A stretch of DNA of 64,000 bases from Aurantiochytrium sp. KH105 (taxonomy: Eukaryota; Sar; Bigyra; Thraustochytrida; Thraustochytriidae), in NCBI GenBank assembly GCA_003116975.1, contig BGKB01000072.1, positions 1 to 64,000 of the forward strand, given 5' to 3'. A program made the position numbers and the translations under genes. The notes below the pieces were generated by a model. That model was not told where the DNA came from. It did no database searches and worked only from the letters and a program-made list of their open reading frames with translations. Shown here one piece after another: positions 10,501 through 18,744 of the stretch. Numbering within the stretch: the stretch's first letter is position 1; every line of letters begins with the position of its first letter.

Positions 10501-11990
10501 GCGACACCATCGTCAGTGGGTCCGGGGACGGAACGGTGCGCATCTGGGACGCTACGTCGGGCGAGGAGCAGCACGTGTTGAAGGGGCACTCTGATTACGT
10601 CAGATGCGTGGCGATACAGGGCGACACCATCGTCAGTGGGTCCTATGACAAGACGGTGCGCATCTGGAACGCTACGTCGGGCGAGGAGCAGCACGTGTTG
10701 AAGGGGCACTCTGATCTGGTCTCGAGCGTGGCGATACAGGGCGACACCATCGTCAGTGGGTCCAGAGACGATACGGTGCGCATCTGGAACGCTACGTCGG
10801 GCGAGGAGCAGCACGTGTTGAAGGGGCACTCTCGTGGGGTCAACAGCGTGGCGATACAGGGCGATACGGTCGTTTCTGGGTCCTACGACAATACGGTGCG
10901 CATCTGGAACGCCACGTCGGGCGAGGAGCAGCATGTGTTGAAGGGTATTGCTGTCATAGGCGTGGCGATACAGGGCGACACGATCGTGTTTGGACACTCG
11001 GACAAGACGGTGCGCAGCTGGAACGCTACGTCGGGCGAGGAGCAGCACGTATTGAAGGGGCACTCTGGTTGGGTCACAAGCGTGGCGATACAGGGCGACA
11101 CCATCGTCGGTGGGTCCTCGGACCAAACTGTGTGCATCTGGAACGCTATTCCGTCGGACAAGGAGCAGCACGGATTAACGGGGCACTCTGATTTGGTCAC
11201 AAGCGTGGCGATACAGGGCGACACCATTGTCAGTGGGTCCTCGGACAAGACGGTTCGCATCTGGAACGCTACGTCGGGCGAGGAGCAGCACGTGTTGAAG
11301 GGGCACTCTAAACTGATCAACAGCGTGGCGATACAGGGCGATACGGTCGTTTCTGGGTCCGATGACAACACGGTGCGCATTTGGAATGCTACGTCGGGCG
11401 AGGAGCAGCACGTGTTGAAGGGACACTCTGGCGAGGTCTACAGCGTGGTGATACAGGGCGACACCATTGTGTCTGGGTCCGAGGACGAGACGGTGCGCAT
11501 CTGGAACGCTACGTCGGGCGAGGAGCAGCACGTGTTGAAGGGGCACTCTGGTTATGTCGTGAGCGTGGCGATTGAGGGAACTACCATCGTTAGTGGGTCC
11601 TATGACGGTACGGTACGCATCTGGAACGCTATTTCGGGCGAGGAGCAGCACGTGTTATACGTGCACAATGATACGTTCTTGATCGTGGCGATACAGGGCT
11701 ACACTGTCGTATCACAGTCATATGATGGGACTCGTTACTGGAACGCTCAAACGGGCGAGGCACTCGACGCGGATGAGGTGGAGGCATCGATTCTACCTGG
11801 AATAAAGACATCGAGGAACGTTGAGAACGGAACGCACGTGACGCTTAGCGGGGGGATCGGCTTCACGATGGACCATGCAATTCATTATCATTGTGAACCT
11901 GTAGCTCACGAGGGACGTGTTTACGTTGTTGGCGACGTTAGCGGGATGGTACACATCTTGCATATCCAGGGAGTTGAACCTGAAACGTGA
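7596..11990 (+). CDS. TIR-TIR-NACHT-WD40 protein, NLR-like STAND receptor
   Basis: A single-exon gene of 1464 residues with a good start context (GACCATGG). Order: a degenerate TIR-like domain (about 56-185); a clear TIR domain (about 193-330: FHFFVSHERSDHEKA, then YCLEEFQ, where Glu270 sits at the position of the catalytic Glu of TIR NADases); a NACHT ATPase with Walker A GVGGVGKS (397-404), Walker B VVVLDALDE (533-541) and a sensor LIVSTRPEG; a winged-helix/helical part typical of NACHT-WD40 proteins (AREPLSVEQL, LIHKRMADWLVD); and from residue 916 about 12 WD40 repeats of 40 residues. By family knowledge, WD40 repeats sense a ligand, NACHT oligomerises on ATP, and TIR cleaves NAD+ or signals. 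A role in recognising non-self or in cell death is inference. The upstream and downstream segments are duplicated, consistent with an unstable immune-type locus. Confidence 0.9.
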   Translation: MVSVQDLIARFNRGRVGGAHAEVEVNEAAQTEAELQVVVEDQAEEGADLEVPEVLNDFAVLVVHDPADETVAEQLVEAIQPHLSVPVHTAREAAEARKEAKNAEVALLLVGMALQSNWKLVEAAARVLPNALVPILIDDTMYEQKDWKGAIAWYMPNLLYVDFCDPVKADVRAIMAQVFAARNRVSPALDSKDFHFFVSHERSDHEKAIEIAQELRDRGLEAWLEDEMSGSTYASMAEGIEKSKVFLILATQRYMDVVNSGEYTDYCLEEFQYACSKCFDRIVVAALEPDMMEATTKWTGLFKLVLSRQVPVDLINFSVEAIDLLAEGINLRMQIPKAPSDFTPLMCDIYPRLNPCSSEAWAKGKAESFTLGTRSWVIDELCNWYNKKWSFVFILVGVGGVGKSVIMAELCHRGGALKTDEDTEKSKADESGGSRRKSSRVRSLWRRSKKERPPILVAAYHFFRHDDGSAASPAEAIISIAWQLCQTVPHFSEALDPVIFDCKGLREKTLAEVFKTILVNPLRKVGSEQVRQVVVLDALDECSKSHDAMWEIICTWKYTMPTWLKLIVSTRPEGEIQRDISNNRLDFKVLEPKDEENFRDIEMHIEHLLCDMSEFAEPKDVASCAKILSERSEGLFLWASFLPGTLNRMHEEKQGGLLTAQDISHKDAIPNGLGGMFKEYFERLQEKVGGEKTYKMLLAPIVAAREPLSVEQLTVVLGKTTKETKTIIGNARNLLYQGGDGRVALIHKRMADWLVDFDQSGDLGVDIEDGHIALADYCSSSRYDVFSLRHAVFHLVKSGGHAEAFELLNDFAWVKSAISVGDNEEQRRATIRNLIRDCFKSGIYFAPESDTPRFLNKAVHALSYDPNELASQVLARLGHDSKDPLARCLQTPDQPWLEPTRVTLAHPRGPLLHVMKGHSDDVNSVAIQGDTIVSGSDDMTVRIWNATSGEEQHVLEGHSAEVNSVAIQGDTIVSGSGDGTVRIWDATSGEEQHVLKGHSDYVRCVAIQGDTIVSGSYDKTVRIWNATSGEEQHVLKGHSDLVSSVAIQGDTIVSGSRDDTVRIWNATSGEEQHVLKGHSRGVNSVAIQGDTVVSGSYDNTVRIWNATSGEEQHVLKGIAVIGVAIQGDTIVFGHSDKTVRSWNATSGEEQHVLKGHSGWVTSVAIQGDTIVGGSSDQTVCIWNAIPSDKEQHGLTGHSDLVTSVAIQGDTIVSGSSDKTVRIWNATSGEEQHVLKGHSKLINSVAIQGDTVVSGSDDNTVRIWNATSGEEQHVLKGHSGEVYSVVIQGDTIVSGSEDETVRIWNATSGEEQHVLKGHSGYVVSVAIEGTTIVSGSYDGTVRIWNAISGEEQHVLYVHNDTFLIVAIQGYTVVSQSYDGTRYWNAQTGEALDADEVEASILPGIKTSRNVENGTHVTLSGGIGFTMDHAIHYHCEPVAHEGRVYVVGDVSGMVHILHIQGVEPET
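10341..11775 (+). repeat. 120-bp WD40-coding tandem repeats
   Basis: Twelve units lie inside the receptor gene. Units 1-5 start at 10341, 10461, 10581, 10701 and 10821, exactly 120 bases apart. Unit 6 (10941) is 114 bases and unit 7 (11055) is 123. Units 8-12 follow from 11178 at 120-base steps, the last strongly diverged. Most of each unit is almost identical at DNA level (GTGGCGATACAGGGCGACAC, TGGAACGCTACGTCGGGCGA), while a few codons after GHS and within GSxDxT vary from unit to unit. This is typical of unequal exchange plus selection on surface residues. Confidence 0.95.
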
Positions 11991-12097
11991 ACGTGTAGCA
12001 TTGCGTTACCATGTACCAGGCCTGCGTGGACGAACATTTTGACTGCTTGTAATCTCGTACTGCAAACGCAAACTTTTTTTCTCCTTGTTTTTTCTGT

Positions 12098-12298
12098 TTG
12101 CCGGGATTGCGTTTTGCTGAGCCCGATCTTTACGACGGTGGTGTACGTCCCGCCGAGTTTGCGCTGTCAATCTTGGACAAGCAAATTGTGGCGTACAGAT
12201 TGAGCGCTCGATTTCTAGATGACCTTTGCGAATTTTCGCACGCCGATGTCGAGTTTCTTTACGTTGCATTGCAAAAGTACTATCGAAGCGAGAGCTGA
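12098..12298 (+). other. Open C-terminal-like fragment of an unrecognised protein
   Basis: A 66-codon frame ending at TGA 12296. It has no ATG (first codon of this stretch is TTG). The sequence reads as a well-formed helical protein end (FLDDLCEFSHADVEFLYVAL then QKYYRSES). Its relative in copy 1 is the unit that was amplified into the 129-bp array. It may be the last exon or a surviving 3' end of a gene lost from this spot. I do not recognise the family. Confidence 0.4.
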
Positions 12299-12800
12299 GA
12301 GTACGTGAGGACGACCAAACTGGGTGCGGTAGTATTGGTTTGCGCGGCGAATATTGTTGCGAATGAGCGAATTTACTGCAGAATACGGCAAAGGGCGAAT
12401 ATTCTCGATGAATAGAGTTCGCGTATCTGCTTGAAGCTCGGGCTTGCTGCTGGCAGAATTCGGCAGTCTTTACTCATCGCCATGACCCCTGTTATCAAGC
12501 TGCTTTCGCGCGTGCTTATTTGCTCTGGCTTCACTCTTCGTTTGGCGTTGAGCACGTCGAAAGTAACGTAGAAAAGAGGACGCCCATTCACTGCAGCCGC
12601 GCCATGGCGAACCGTGCAGCGCACGCGCGCATTCTCGGGACACACGCCTACGAGTCACCTTTTTTTGTTAAAATGCGCCGCACATCGCACGCCGCATGCG
12701 AACTGCTGAAAGCGCACGTGCTCTCAGTCGAGCTGGATTTCCTTTTCTTACAGTCAGGTTGCAAGACCAACTTCTTGCCTCACTGTCAGGTGCTTTGCGT

Positions 12801-12908
12801 GCGCAACGCAAATTGTGAGCGCAACGCAAATTGTGAGCGCAACGCAAGTTATGAGCGCAACGCAAGTTGTAAGCGCAACGCAAGTTGTAAGCGCAACGCA
12901 AATTGCGA
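12801..12908. repeat. 18-bp minisatellite, six units
   Basis: Units of GCGCAACGCAAATTGTGA start at 12801, 12819, 12837, 12855, 12873 and 12891, with small changes (AAATTG/AAGTTG/AAGTTA, GTGA/GTAA). The duplicated copy 1 has only about two units at the matching place (about 4768-4796), so expansion happened after the two segments separated. Confidence 0.9.
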
Positions 12909-13212
12909 GCTACTTCGCCAGTGAACGCATGACATCAGGCAATGAATGGGGCTTACTCCATTGTATGCCAGCTGCAAACACGCGTTGGCCCGGTCCGGCC
13001 GGGCGGCCGTATGCGCAGCGGAGTATCACCCGAGGCGGCCCGCCTGACTGTCGCCTGTAGCCGCGGACGCGCGCTTCACGTTGAGCAAGGACGCGACTGC
13101 GCAATGCGTTAACTTTCTACAGCGAGTGAGCGAGAAAACTTTTAGAGCCGCAGTCCTCGCCAAAATGCTGCAGTTGCTTGTCATGACCGCGAATCGAGTT
13201 CTCTAAGCTCGA

Positions 13213-15436
13213 ATGGCTGCCGATGGCTCCACCATCGAGGTTGATCGAATGATGACAAACTTTGCATGGGCTTTCCGCGACCAGGGATACTACGATGCAG
13301 CACTCGTGTTGAACCAAAAGGCTCTCGAGATCAGAAGAGAGAAGCTCGGTCCGAATGATGCAGACACAGCAACGACAATGAACGACTTGGCCGACGTGCT
13401 CAAGCTGCAGGGCGAGTACGACGCTGCGCTCAAGCTGTTCCAAGAGGCTCTTGCAATCCGAAAGAAAGAGCTTGGACTCGAGCATCTTGAGACGGCAACG
13501 ACAATGAACGATATGGCCGACGTGCTCCGAGAAAAAGCTCACTACAACGCAGCGCTTGAGATGTACCAAGAGGCTCTTGGAATCAAAGAGGACAAGCTTG
13601 GGCCGAAGCACCCTGAGACGGCGACAACGATGGGCAGCGTGGGCCACGTGTTGTATCACCAGGGTCAGTACGATGCAGCGCTTGAGATGTACCAAGAGGC
13701 TCTCGAGATCAAAAAGGAAAAGCTTGGGCCGAAGCATCCTGAGACGGCGTCAGCGATGGACGGCATGGCTGGCGTATTATATCAGCAGGGTGAGTACGAC
13801 GCAGCGCTCGAGCTGCTCAAAGAGGCTCTTAACATCAGAAAGGAAACGCTCGGACCAAGACACCCCAAGACGGCAAGCACGATGAATAATCTAGCCATAG
13901 TGCTGCATTCGCAAGGACAAGTCGAAACAGCGCTTGCGCTGTATCAAGAGGCGCTTGAGATTGAAAAGGAAGAACTCGGGCCGAGACATCCTTCAACGGC
14001 GATAACAATGGATAATTTAGCCGGCGTTCTCGAATCGCAAGGCGATTGCGATGCAGCCCTCGAGCTATACCAGGCGGCACTTGAGATCAAAAAAGAAAAG
14101 CTCGGACCGAGACATCCTTCAACGGCGACTACAGTGAACAACATGGCCGGCGTTCTCGAATCGCAAGGCGATTGCGATGCAGCCCTCGAGCTATATCAGC
14201 GAGCTCTTGACATCTACAAGGAAAAACTCGGGCCGAGGCACCCTGAAGTGGCGACAACAATGAACAACATGGCCTTGGTGCTCCGATTCCAGGGCAAATA
14301 TGCTGCAGCCCTCGAGCTAAATCAAGAGGCGCTTGAGATCACAAAAGAGACGCTTGGGCCCCAGCACCCCGAAGTGGCGACTACACTGAACAACCTGGCC
14401 TTGGTGCTCAGGCTGCAGGGCGAATATGATGCAGCGCTCGAGCTGTACCAGCAAGCTCTCGACATTTCCAAGGAAAAACTTGGGCCAAGGCATCCTGCCA
14501 CAGCGACAACAATGTCCGGCATGGCACACGTATTAAGATTGCAGGGCGAATACGATGCAGCCCTCGAGCTGTACCAGCAAGCTCTCGACATTTCCAAGGA
14601 AAAAGCTTGGGCCAAGGCATCCTGCCACAGCGACAAGAATGTCCGGCATGGCACACGTATTAAGATTGCAGGGCGAATACGATGCAGCCCTCGAGCTGTA
14701 CCAGCAAGCTCTCGACATTTCCAAGGAAAAGCTCGGACCGAGACATCCTTCAACGGCGACTACAGTGAACAACATGGCCGGCGTTCTCGAATCGCAAGGC
14801 GATTGCGATGCAGCCCTCGAGCTATATCAGCGAGCTCTTGACATCTACAAGGAAAAACTCGGGCCGAGGCACCCTGAAGTGGCGACAACAATGAACAACA
14901 TGGCCTTGGTGCTCCGATTCCAGGGCAAATATGCTGCAGCCCTCGAGCTAAATCAAGAGGCGCTTGAGATCACAAAAGAGACGCTTGGGCCCCAGCACCC
15001 CGAAGTGGCGACTACACTGAACAACCTGGCCTTGGTGCTCAGGCTGCAGGGCGAATATGATGCAGCGCTCGAGCTGTACCAGCAAGCTCTCGACATTTCC
15101 AAGGAAAAACTTGGGCCAAGGCATCCTGACACAGCGACAAGAATGTCCGGCATGGCACACGTATTAAGATTGCAGGGCGAATACGATGCAGCCCTCGAGC
15201 TGTATCAAGAGGTCCTAGAGATAATCAGGGAAAGGCTTGGGCCGAGACATCCTGAGACGGCGATTGCAATGAACAACATGGCTTTGGTTCTGGAATCGCT
15301 GGACCAAGACAATGAAGCACTCGAGCTATATCAGCAAGCTCTCGACATCTACAAGGAAAAACTCGGGCCGAGGCACATGATGTTAGCGAGTCCCGCACCG
15401 CTCACAATTTTTTCGAAGTTAAATACTGTTGCATAA
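13213..15436 (+). CDS. Kinesin-light-chain-type TPR repeat protein, interrupted by a one-base frameshift
   Basis: The start is ATG at 13213 (MAADGSTIEVDRMMTNFAWA). The protein is almost entirely about 17 TPR repeats of 42 residues with the KLC/TPR_12 pattern (GEYDAALELYQQALDI, then KEKLGPRHPETATTMNN). Near 14605 repeat 11 has one extra base relative to its neighbours (AAAAAGCTTGGG against AAAAACTTGGG). The first frame then stops at 14841, while the shifted frame stays open and conserved to TAA at 15434-15436. This is either a very recent mutation or a sequencing error in a near-identical repeat. TPR arrays bind proteins; in fungi and bacteria such arrays occur as sensor or partner modules of STAND/NLR proteins. 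Its position beside the TIR-NACHT-WD40 gene suggests a shared role, which is inference. The 3' end overlaps the convergent ELMO gene by 35 bases. Confidence 0.8.
14101..15201 (+). repeat. Recent 630-bp internal duplication of five TPR units
   Basis: The block from 14101 (CTCGGACCGAGACATCCTTC) reappears at 14732, and the two copies run nearly identically for about 470 bases to around 14570 and 15201. The spacing is 631 bases: five 126-base TPR units plus the one extra base of the frameshift. Near-perfect identity shows the duplication is very young. Confidence 0.9.
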
Positions 15437-17750
15437 AGCGCACGGGCTTCTTCATTGCGGCATCACGAAACTCGGCTAAAAGAGGTGAAAAATTGGCCAA
15501 GACCATATTTTGATCACTCCAGCGCTGCACCATGGCCTTCCAGAATGCCTTAAAGAGGAGTATACCCGCCTCGCGAGCTGAACTTCCGATGCGGCGATCA
15601 TTTGCGTGTCGCCGGAGGACTTGAAGGGTTGCAATAGTAAAATTGAGAGAGACAGCCATAAAGGGAAACTCGCGTTTGCCTTCCCGAGAGAGCACCAATG
15701 CATTTCGCACCAAGTCGGGCTCCTCTTCGCCAAGAGCTACCATTTGGATGGGTCCAAGGAGGCCGCACCCGCGAAGATCTGTTGAAGGGTCGATACCTTG
15801 AAATCCTATAGATTCCCATTTGCTACTCGGCGTTGCGTTGTCAGGGAACCCATGCTGCTCGCCCTTTGCAACACGTTGGTAGAGGGCCTCCATGATACAT
15901 TGATCCTCGTGACGCGACCAGTCCAGCGCGGTCTTTGCGAGACGCTCAAGATCGTCCAAATCCGTCCACTGAGATGAGTTACCTCGCGAGGGCCGCAATG
16001 CGCCGAGTCGCGACATAAATTTGCGGGTCTTCTTGGAGTCTATCGTTGTTCCTTGTGCTTTTCCCGGACCGAGTTCTGGGTCCTCAGAGTCGCTGCCTTC
16101 GCCTTGGCGAGGTTGCGCAGAAGGACCATCATCGCACGTCAGCGCCGCACGGATTAGATCATTTGCGATGAAGCGCATGGGCTGCGCTTGACTTGGATGT
16201 GATCTTGCGAGAGAATCCCAGACCTCTTCGTCTTCGCATCCATTTTGTTCAAGCATGGAATCACTTGCGTTCTCAGCTTGTTTGGCAGCCGTGTTGAGCT
16301 CGTCAGGCGGAGAAAAGGGGGGCACCTCAATCAATATACGCCGCTCGGGATGCTTCATTCTTGGCTTAGACATGACCCGTTTTGGCTCCGCAAGTACTTT
16401 TTTTTCGTGATGCGCACTCTTTTTGCATGTAGTGTTCAGAATTTTCGAGTCCACAACCTTGCTCCCCTTCGTGTCGTGGATTTTGTCACTCTTTTCTTTC
16501 AGATTGCTCTCATTGTTGCCTTCGTCCACGTCTACGTCCACGTCTTCTTCTTCTTCTTCTTCTTCTTCTTCTTCTTCTTCCACCAAGGTCTCTAGCTTTC
16601 CTCGCCGATCCACGCACAAAAAGGCAGCCAGTGGCTTCGTTTTAGTCATGGCTGGAGGCGAAAGATCATCGTCGAGGACTGTGTCAGTTTTGACGAGTTT
16701 CGAAAATACTAAGCACGCCTGCTCAAGGGACTCAACGGAATTGCTTTTACCCCGTTGATCATTGTCTTTACTCGCCGTTGCTTTTTGTTGGGCAAAATTC
16801 TGGGAGTGGGCTTCTCCCTTTGAGCCTTGCAAGGCGAAGCCTCGTCGTGCTTGCAAGGAAGACACCGCTAGGTTCGGTCTTCGATCAGAGTCTTTCTTTT
16901 GCAAATGGGCCTTGTTGACGTTGCCAACATTATCGGCAACGTCGTCAGCATCAAAATCGAATTCTGACGAGTCCGAATTAGACGAGGCATCGTCGTCGGC
17001 ATCCTCGAGCTCGCGAGAGAATGCGATTTCGTCTTCGAATTCTGCTTTTCGCGGCACGAAATATCCTTGCTCGCTTTTAGCAGCTGACACTGGCCTCGAA
17101 AGAGGCTCATAGGTGATACCAAAAGGGGCGCTGGGTGCCGATGTTTTCGGCATATTTGCGTCCGGTGCTCGTGATAGTGGTGGTGGCGCTGGTGCTTGTG
17201 GTGGTGTTCCTGCTGCTGCCGCCATCGCTGTTGCCGCCGCCGCCGCCGCCACCGCTGCTGCTGGAGGAGGAGGTGTAACGGGCGGTGAGGCCAAACGCAT
17301 CCGTGGCGACGGCTTCCTCCGGGATTGGACTCGGCCAGTCTTTGCACCAAATAATTGCGAAGTTCCCTGCGTTAACGTCTCCTTTTTCTTGTCCTTGGCA
17401 CTTGCCAAAGACTTTCGAGACGCCAGCCCAAGTCGGATCGCCTCGGGATTGACTTCGACCCGATCAAGCTCGAGGCCATCGTCATCCTCGCGTCTCGCAC
17501 CAGCATCAGAGTGGGGATGTTTGCTCGACGCGTCATTGGACAGCGAAGCGTACTTTTCTTGTTTCTCCATCCTCGTATAATCTCTAGTCCTTTGTTCGTC
17601 TTCCTTGATGGTATCAAGAATTTTGCTTGGTGTATTGCCAGTAAGCTTTAGCTCCACAAGGTCTAGCTCTAGACCGGGCCCGTCGCCTTTGGCCGTGGGC
17701 GCTGCGTCGCGTCGTCGTGGAAGCGGAACCGCCGAAGGCATATCCGACAT
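15402..17750 (-). CDS. ELMO-domain protein with long disordered N-terminus
   Basis: The start is taken at the ATG at 17750 (MSDMPSAVPLPRRRDAAPTA). The frame is open a little further upstream but has no ATG there. The 782-residue product has about 640 residues of low-complexity sequence (Pro/Ala tract, a poly-Glu run encoded by GAA repeats near 16541-16580, Asp-rich parts), then an ELMO/CED-12 domain from about residue 645: WESIGFQGIDPSTDLRGCGL, then FPFMAVSLNFTIATL. ELMO proteins act with DOCK-type exchange factors on Rac, or as GTPase-activating ELMOD proteins for Arf-family GTPases; which applies is unclear. Its last codons overlap the tail of the convergent TPR gene. Confidence 0.8.
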   Translation of the reverse strand: MSDMPSAVPLPRRRDAAPTAKGDGPGLELDLVELKLTGNTPSKILDTIKEDEQRTRDYTRMEKQEKYASLSNDASSKHPHSDAGARREDDDGLELDRVEVNPEAIRLGLASRKSLASAKDKKKETLTQGTSQLFGAKTGRVQSRRKPSPRMRLASPPVTPPPPAAAVAAAAAATAMAAAAGTPPQAPAPPPLSRAPDANMPKTSAPSAPFGITYEPLSRPVSAAKSEQGYFVPRKAEFEDEIAFSRELEDADDDASSNSDSSEFDFDADDVADNVGNVNKAHLQKKDSDRRPNLAVSSLQARRGFALQGSKGEAHSQNFAQQKATASKDNDQRGKSNSVESLEQACLVFSKLVKTDTVLDDDLSPPAMTKTKPLAAFLCVDRRGKLETLVEEEEEEEEEEEEDVDVDVDEGNNESNLKEKSDKIHDTKGSKVVDSKILNTTCKKSAHHEKKVLAEPKRVMSKPRMKHPERRILIEVPPFSPPDELNTAAKQAENASDSMLEQNGCEDEEVWDSLARSHPSQAQPMRFIANDLIRAALTCDDGPSAQPRQGEGSDSEDPELGPGKAQGTTIDSKKTRKFMSRLGALRPSRGNSSQWTDLDDLERLAKTALDWSRHEDQCIMEALYQRVAKGEQHGFPDNATPSSKWESIGFQGIDPSTDLRGCGLLGPIQMVALGEEEPDLVRNALVLSREGKREFPFMAVSLNFTIATLQVLRRHANDRRIGSSAREAGILLFKAFWKAMVQRWSDQNMVLANFSPLLAEFRDAAMKKPVRFMQQYLTSKKL

Positions 17751-18480
17751 GCTCTGCTCTCTGTCTTCGCCGCGCACGCGGACAAACACAATTCACGCAG
17801 CCGAGTCGGGCTTTGACTCCGGCGCCTCAGCTGAGCTCACGCAAGTTCGCAAGTTTCGTTTCTGGTGACAGCGAGCTCCCAGAGCTGGCGGCGGCAGAGG
17901 CGGCGATGGCGCGACACCTGAGGTTCGTCTTCCGTGCACAGCGTCGCAGTCGCCAGTGTGGCGGCTGCCTCGAAGCTCCGTGTCCGCAGGGTCCGTTGAA
18001 GCAAGCCTTCTAACGCCGGTCTTTGTTGTCTGTCTGTCTGTCTGTCTCTCGTTCACTCTGTCAGAGTGGTCGGGCGCACACAAGGTTTTAGTTTTAGTTC
18101 CGGTGACTCACCGGCACTCAGCTCGCGCGGCGAATTTGGGTTTCGCAGAGACGATAATATTGGGTTTCGCAGCGGTGATGCGCCATTCGCGCGCGAGCGA
18201 GCCTTGGCTGCGCAGAGAGGCGGGGAGCGCTAGGGCCGATCGACGACGCGGTCAGGGCAAGACAAGTCCAACACCAAAATGACGAGGCCAGAGAAGGTCC
18301 AGGACAGAGTGAGATTGCTTACTGTTAGTTTCGTGGCGAACGATCTCGGTGCTCTATGCAGAGCTCGCCCCGCGAGCGCCGCGGGTTTGTTGGAGTCAGC
18401 TATGTATTCGACGGGCGCAGGCCAGCTCGCTCGCCCACGAGGGAAGCGAGCCTGAAGACGAGCCAGGGAAAAGGAGAAAA
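17751..18480. other. Intergenic, upstream of the ELMO gene
   Basis: About 730 bases between the ELMO start and the stop of the QCR8 gene, both on the minus strand. It contains a short CTGT repeat (TGTCTGTCTGTCTGTCTC, about 18029-18046). No gene supported. Confidence 0.5.
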
Positions 18481-18744
18481 TTAATCACGGTGCTTCTTCA
18501 TCTCCGACTCAAAGGTGGCGTCAGCCCAAGCAACGGTGCCAAAGAGAACAAGCACGCCCGGGCCGACATCGAACAGGTTGTCCGAGATCTTGTGTTTCAT
18601 CTTCTCCGGCCACGTCTTGACCCAGGGGGTGATAAAGTCCTGCTGGTAGGGCGAGACGGTCCGGGTCACCAGGCCGTTGATGGGCTTGTACTTCTTCCAC
18701 AGCTTGGCGAGGCCAGGGTGGACGTTCTTCATGGGGGGAGCCAT
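18481..18744 (-). CDS. Cytochrome bc1 complex subunit 8 (QCR8/UQCRQ-like)
   Basis: The 87-residue product starts MAPPMKNVHPGLAKLWKKYK. The core (VSPYQQDFITPWVKTWPEKM then KHKISDN) matches the plant-type QCR8 pattern SPFQQ...LW..LP.K..HK.S.N, followed by one transmembrane segment (VGPGVLVLFGTVAWAD) and a charged tail. Length fits the family (70-95 residues). QCR8 is a small inner-membrane subunit of respiratory complex III that packs against cytochrome b. It is a nuclear housekeeping gene. Confidence 0.75.
   Translation of the reverse strand: MAPPMKNVHPGLAKLWKKYKPINGLVTRTVSPYQQDFITPWVKTWPEKMKHKISDNLFDVGPGVLVLFGTVAWADATFESEMKKHRD

Larger units (their letters stand above)
12075..13140. repeat. 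Segmental duplication, copy 2 (partner 3405-5060)
   Basis: This is the colinear partner of copy 1, without the 129-bp array. It starts in T-rich sequence after the receptor gene, contains the open frame at 12098-12298, then the shared non-coding part, an 18-bp minisatellite, and the 5' flank of the TPR gene starting at 13213. Because its coding-type part is still open, it is the better-preserved copy. Confidence 0.8.

Noticed and set aside
10095-11171. 358-residue frame on the minus strand with repeated VPLQHVLLLARRSVPDAHR
   Set aside because: It is the exact antisense of the WD40 repeats; the 120-base period keeps it open. The plus frame has clear domains.
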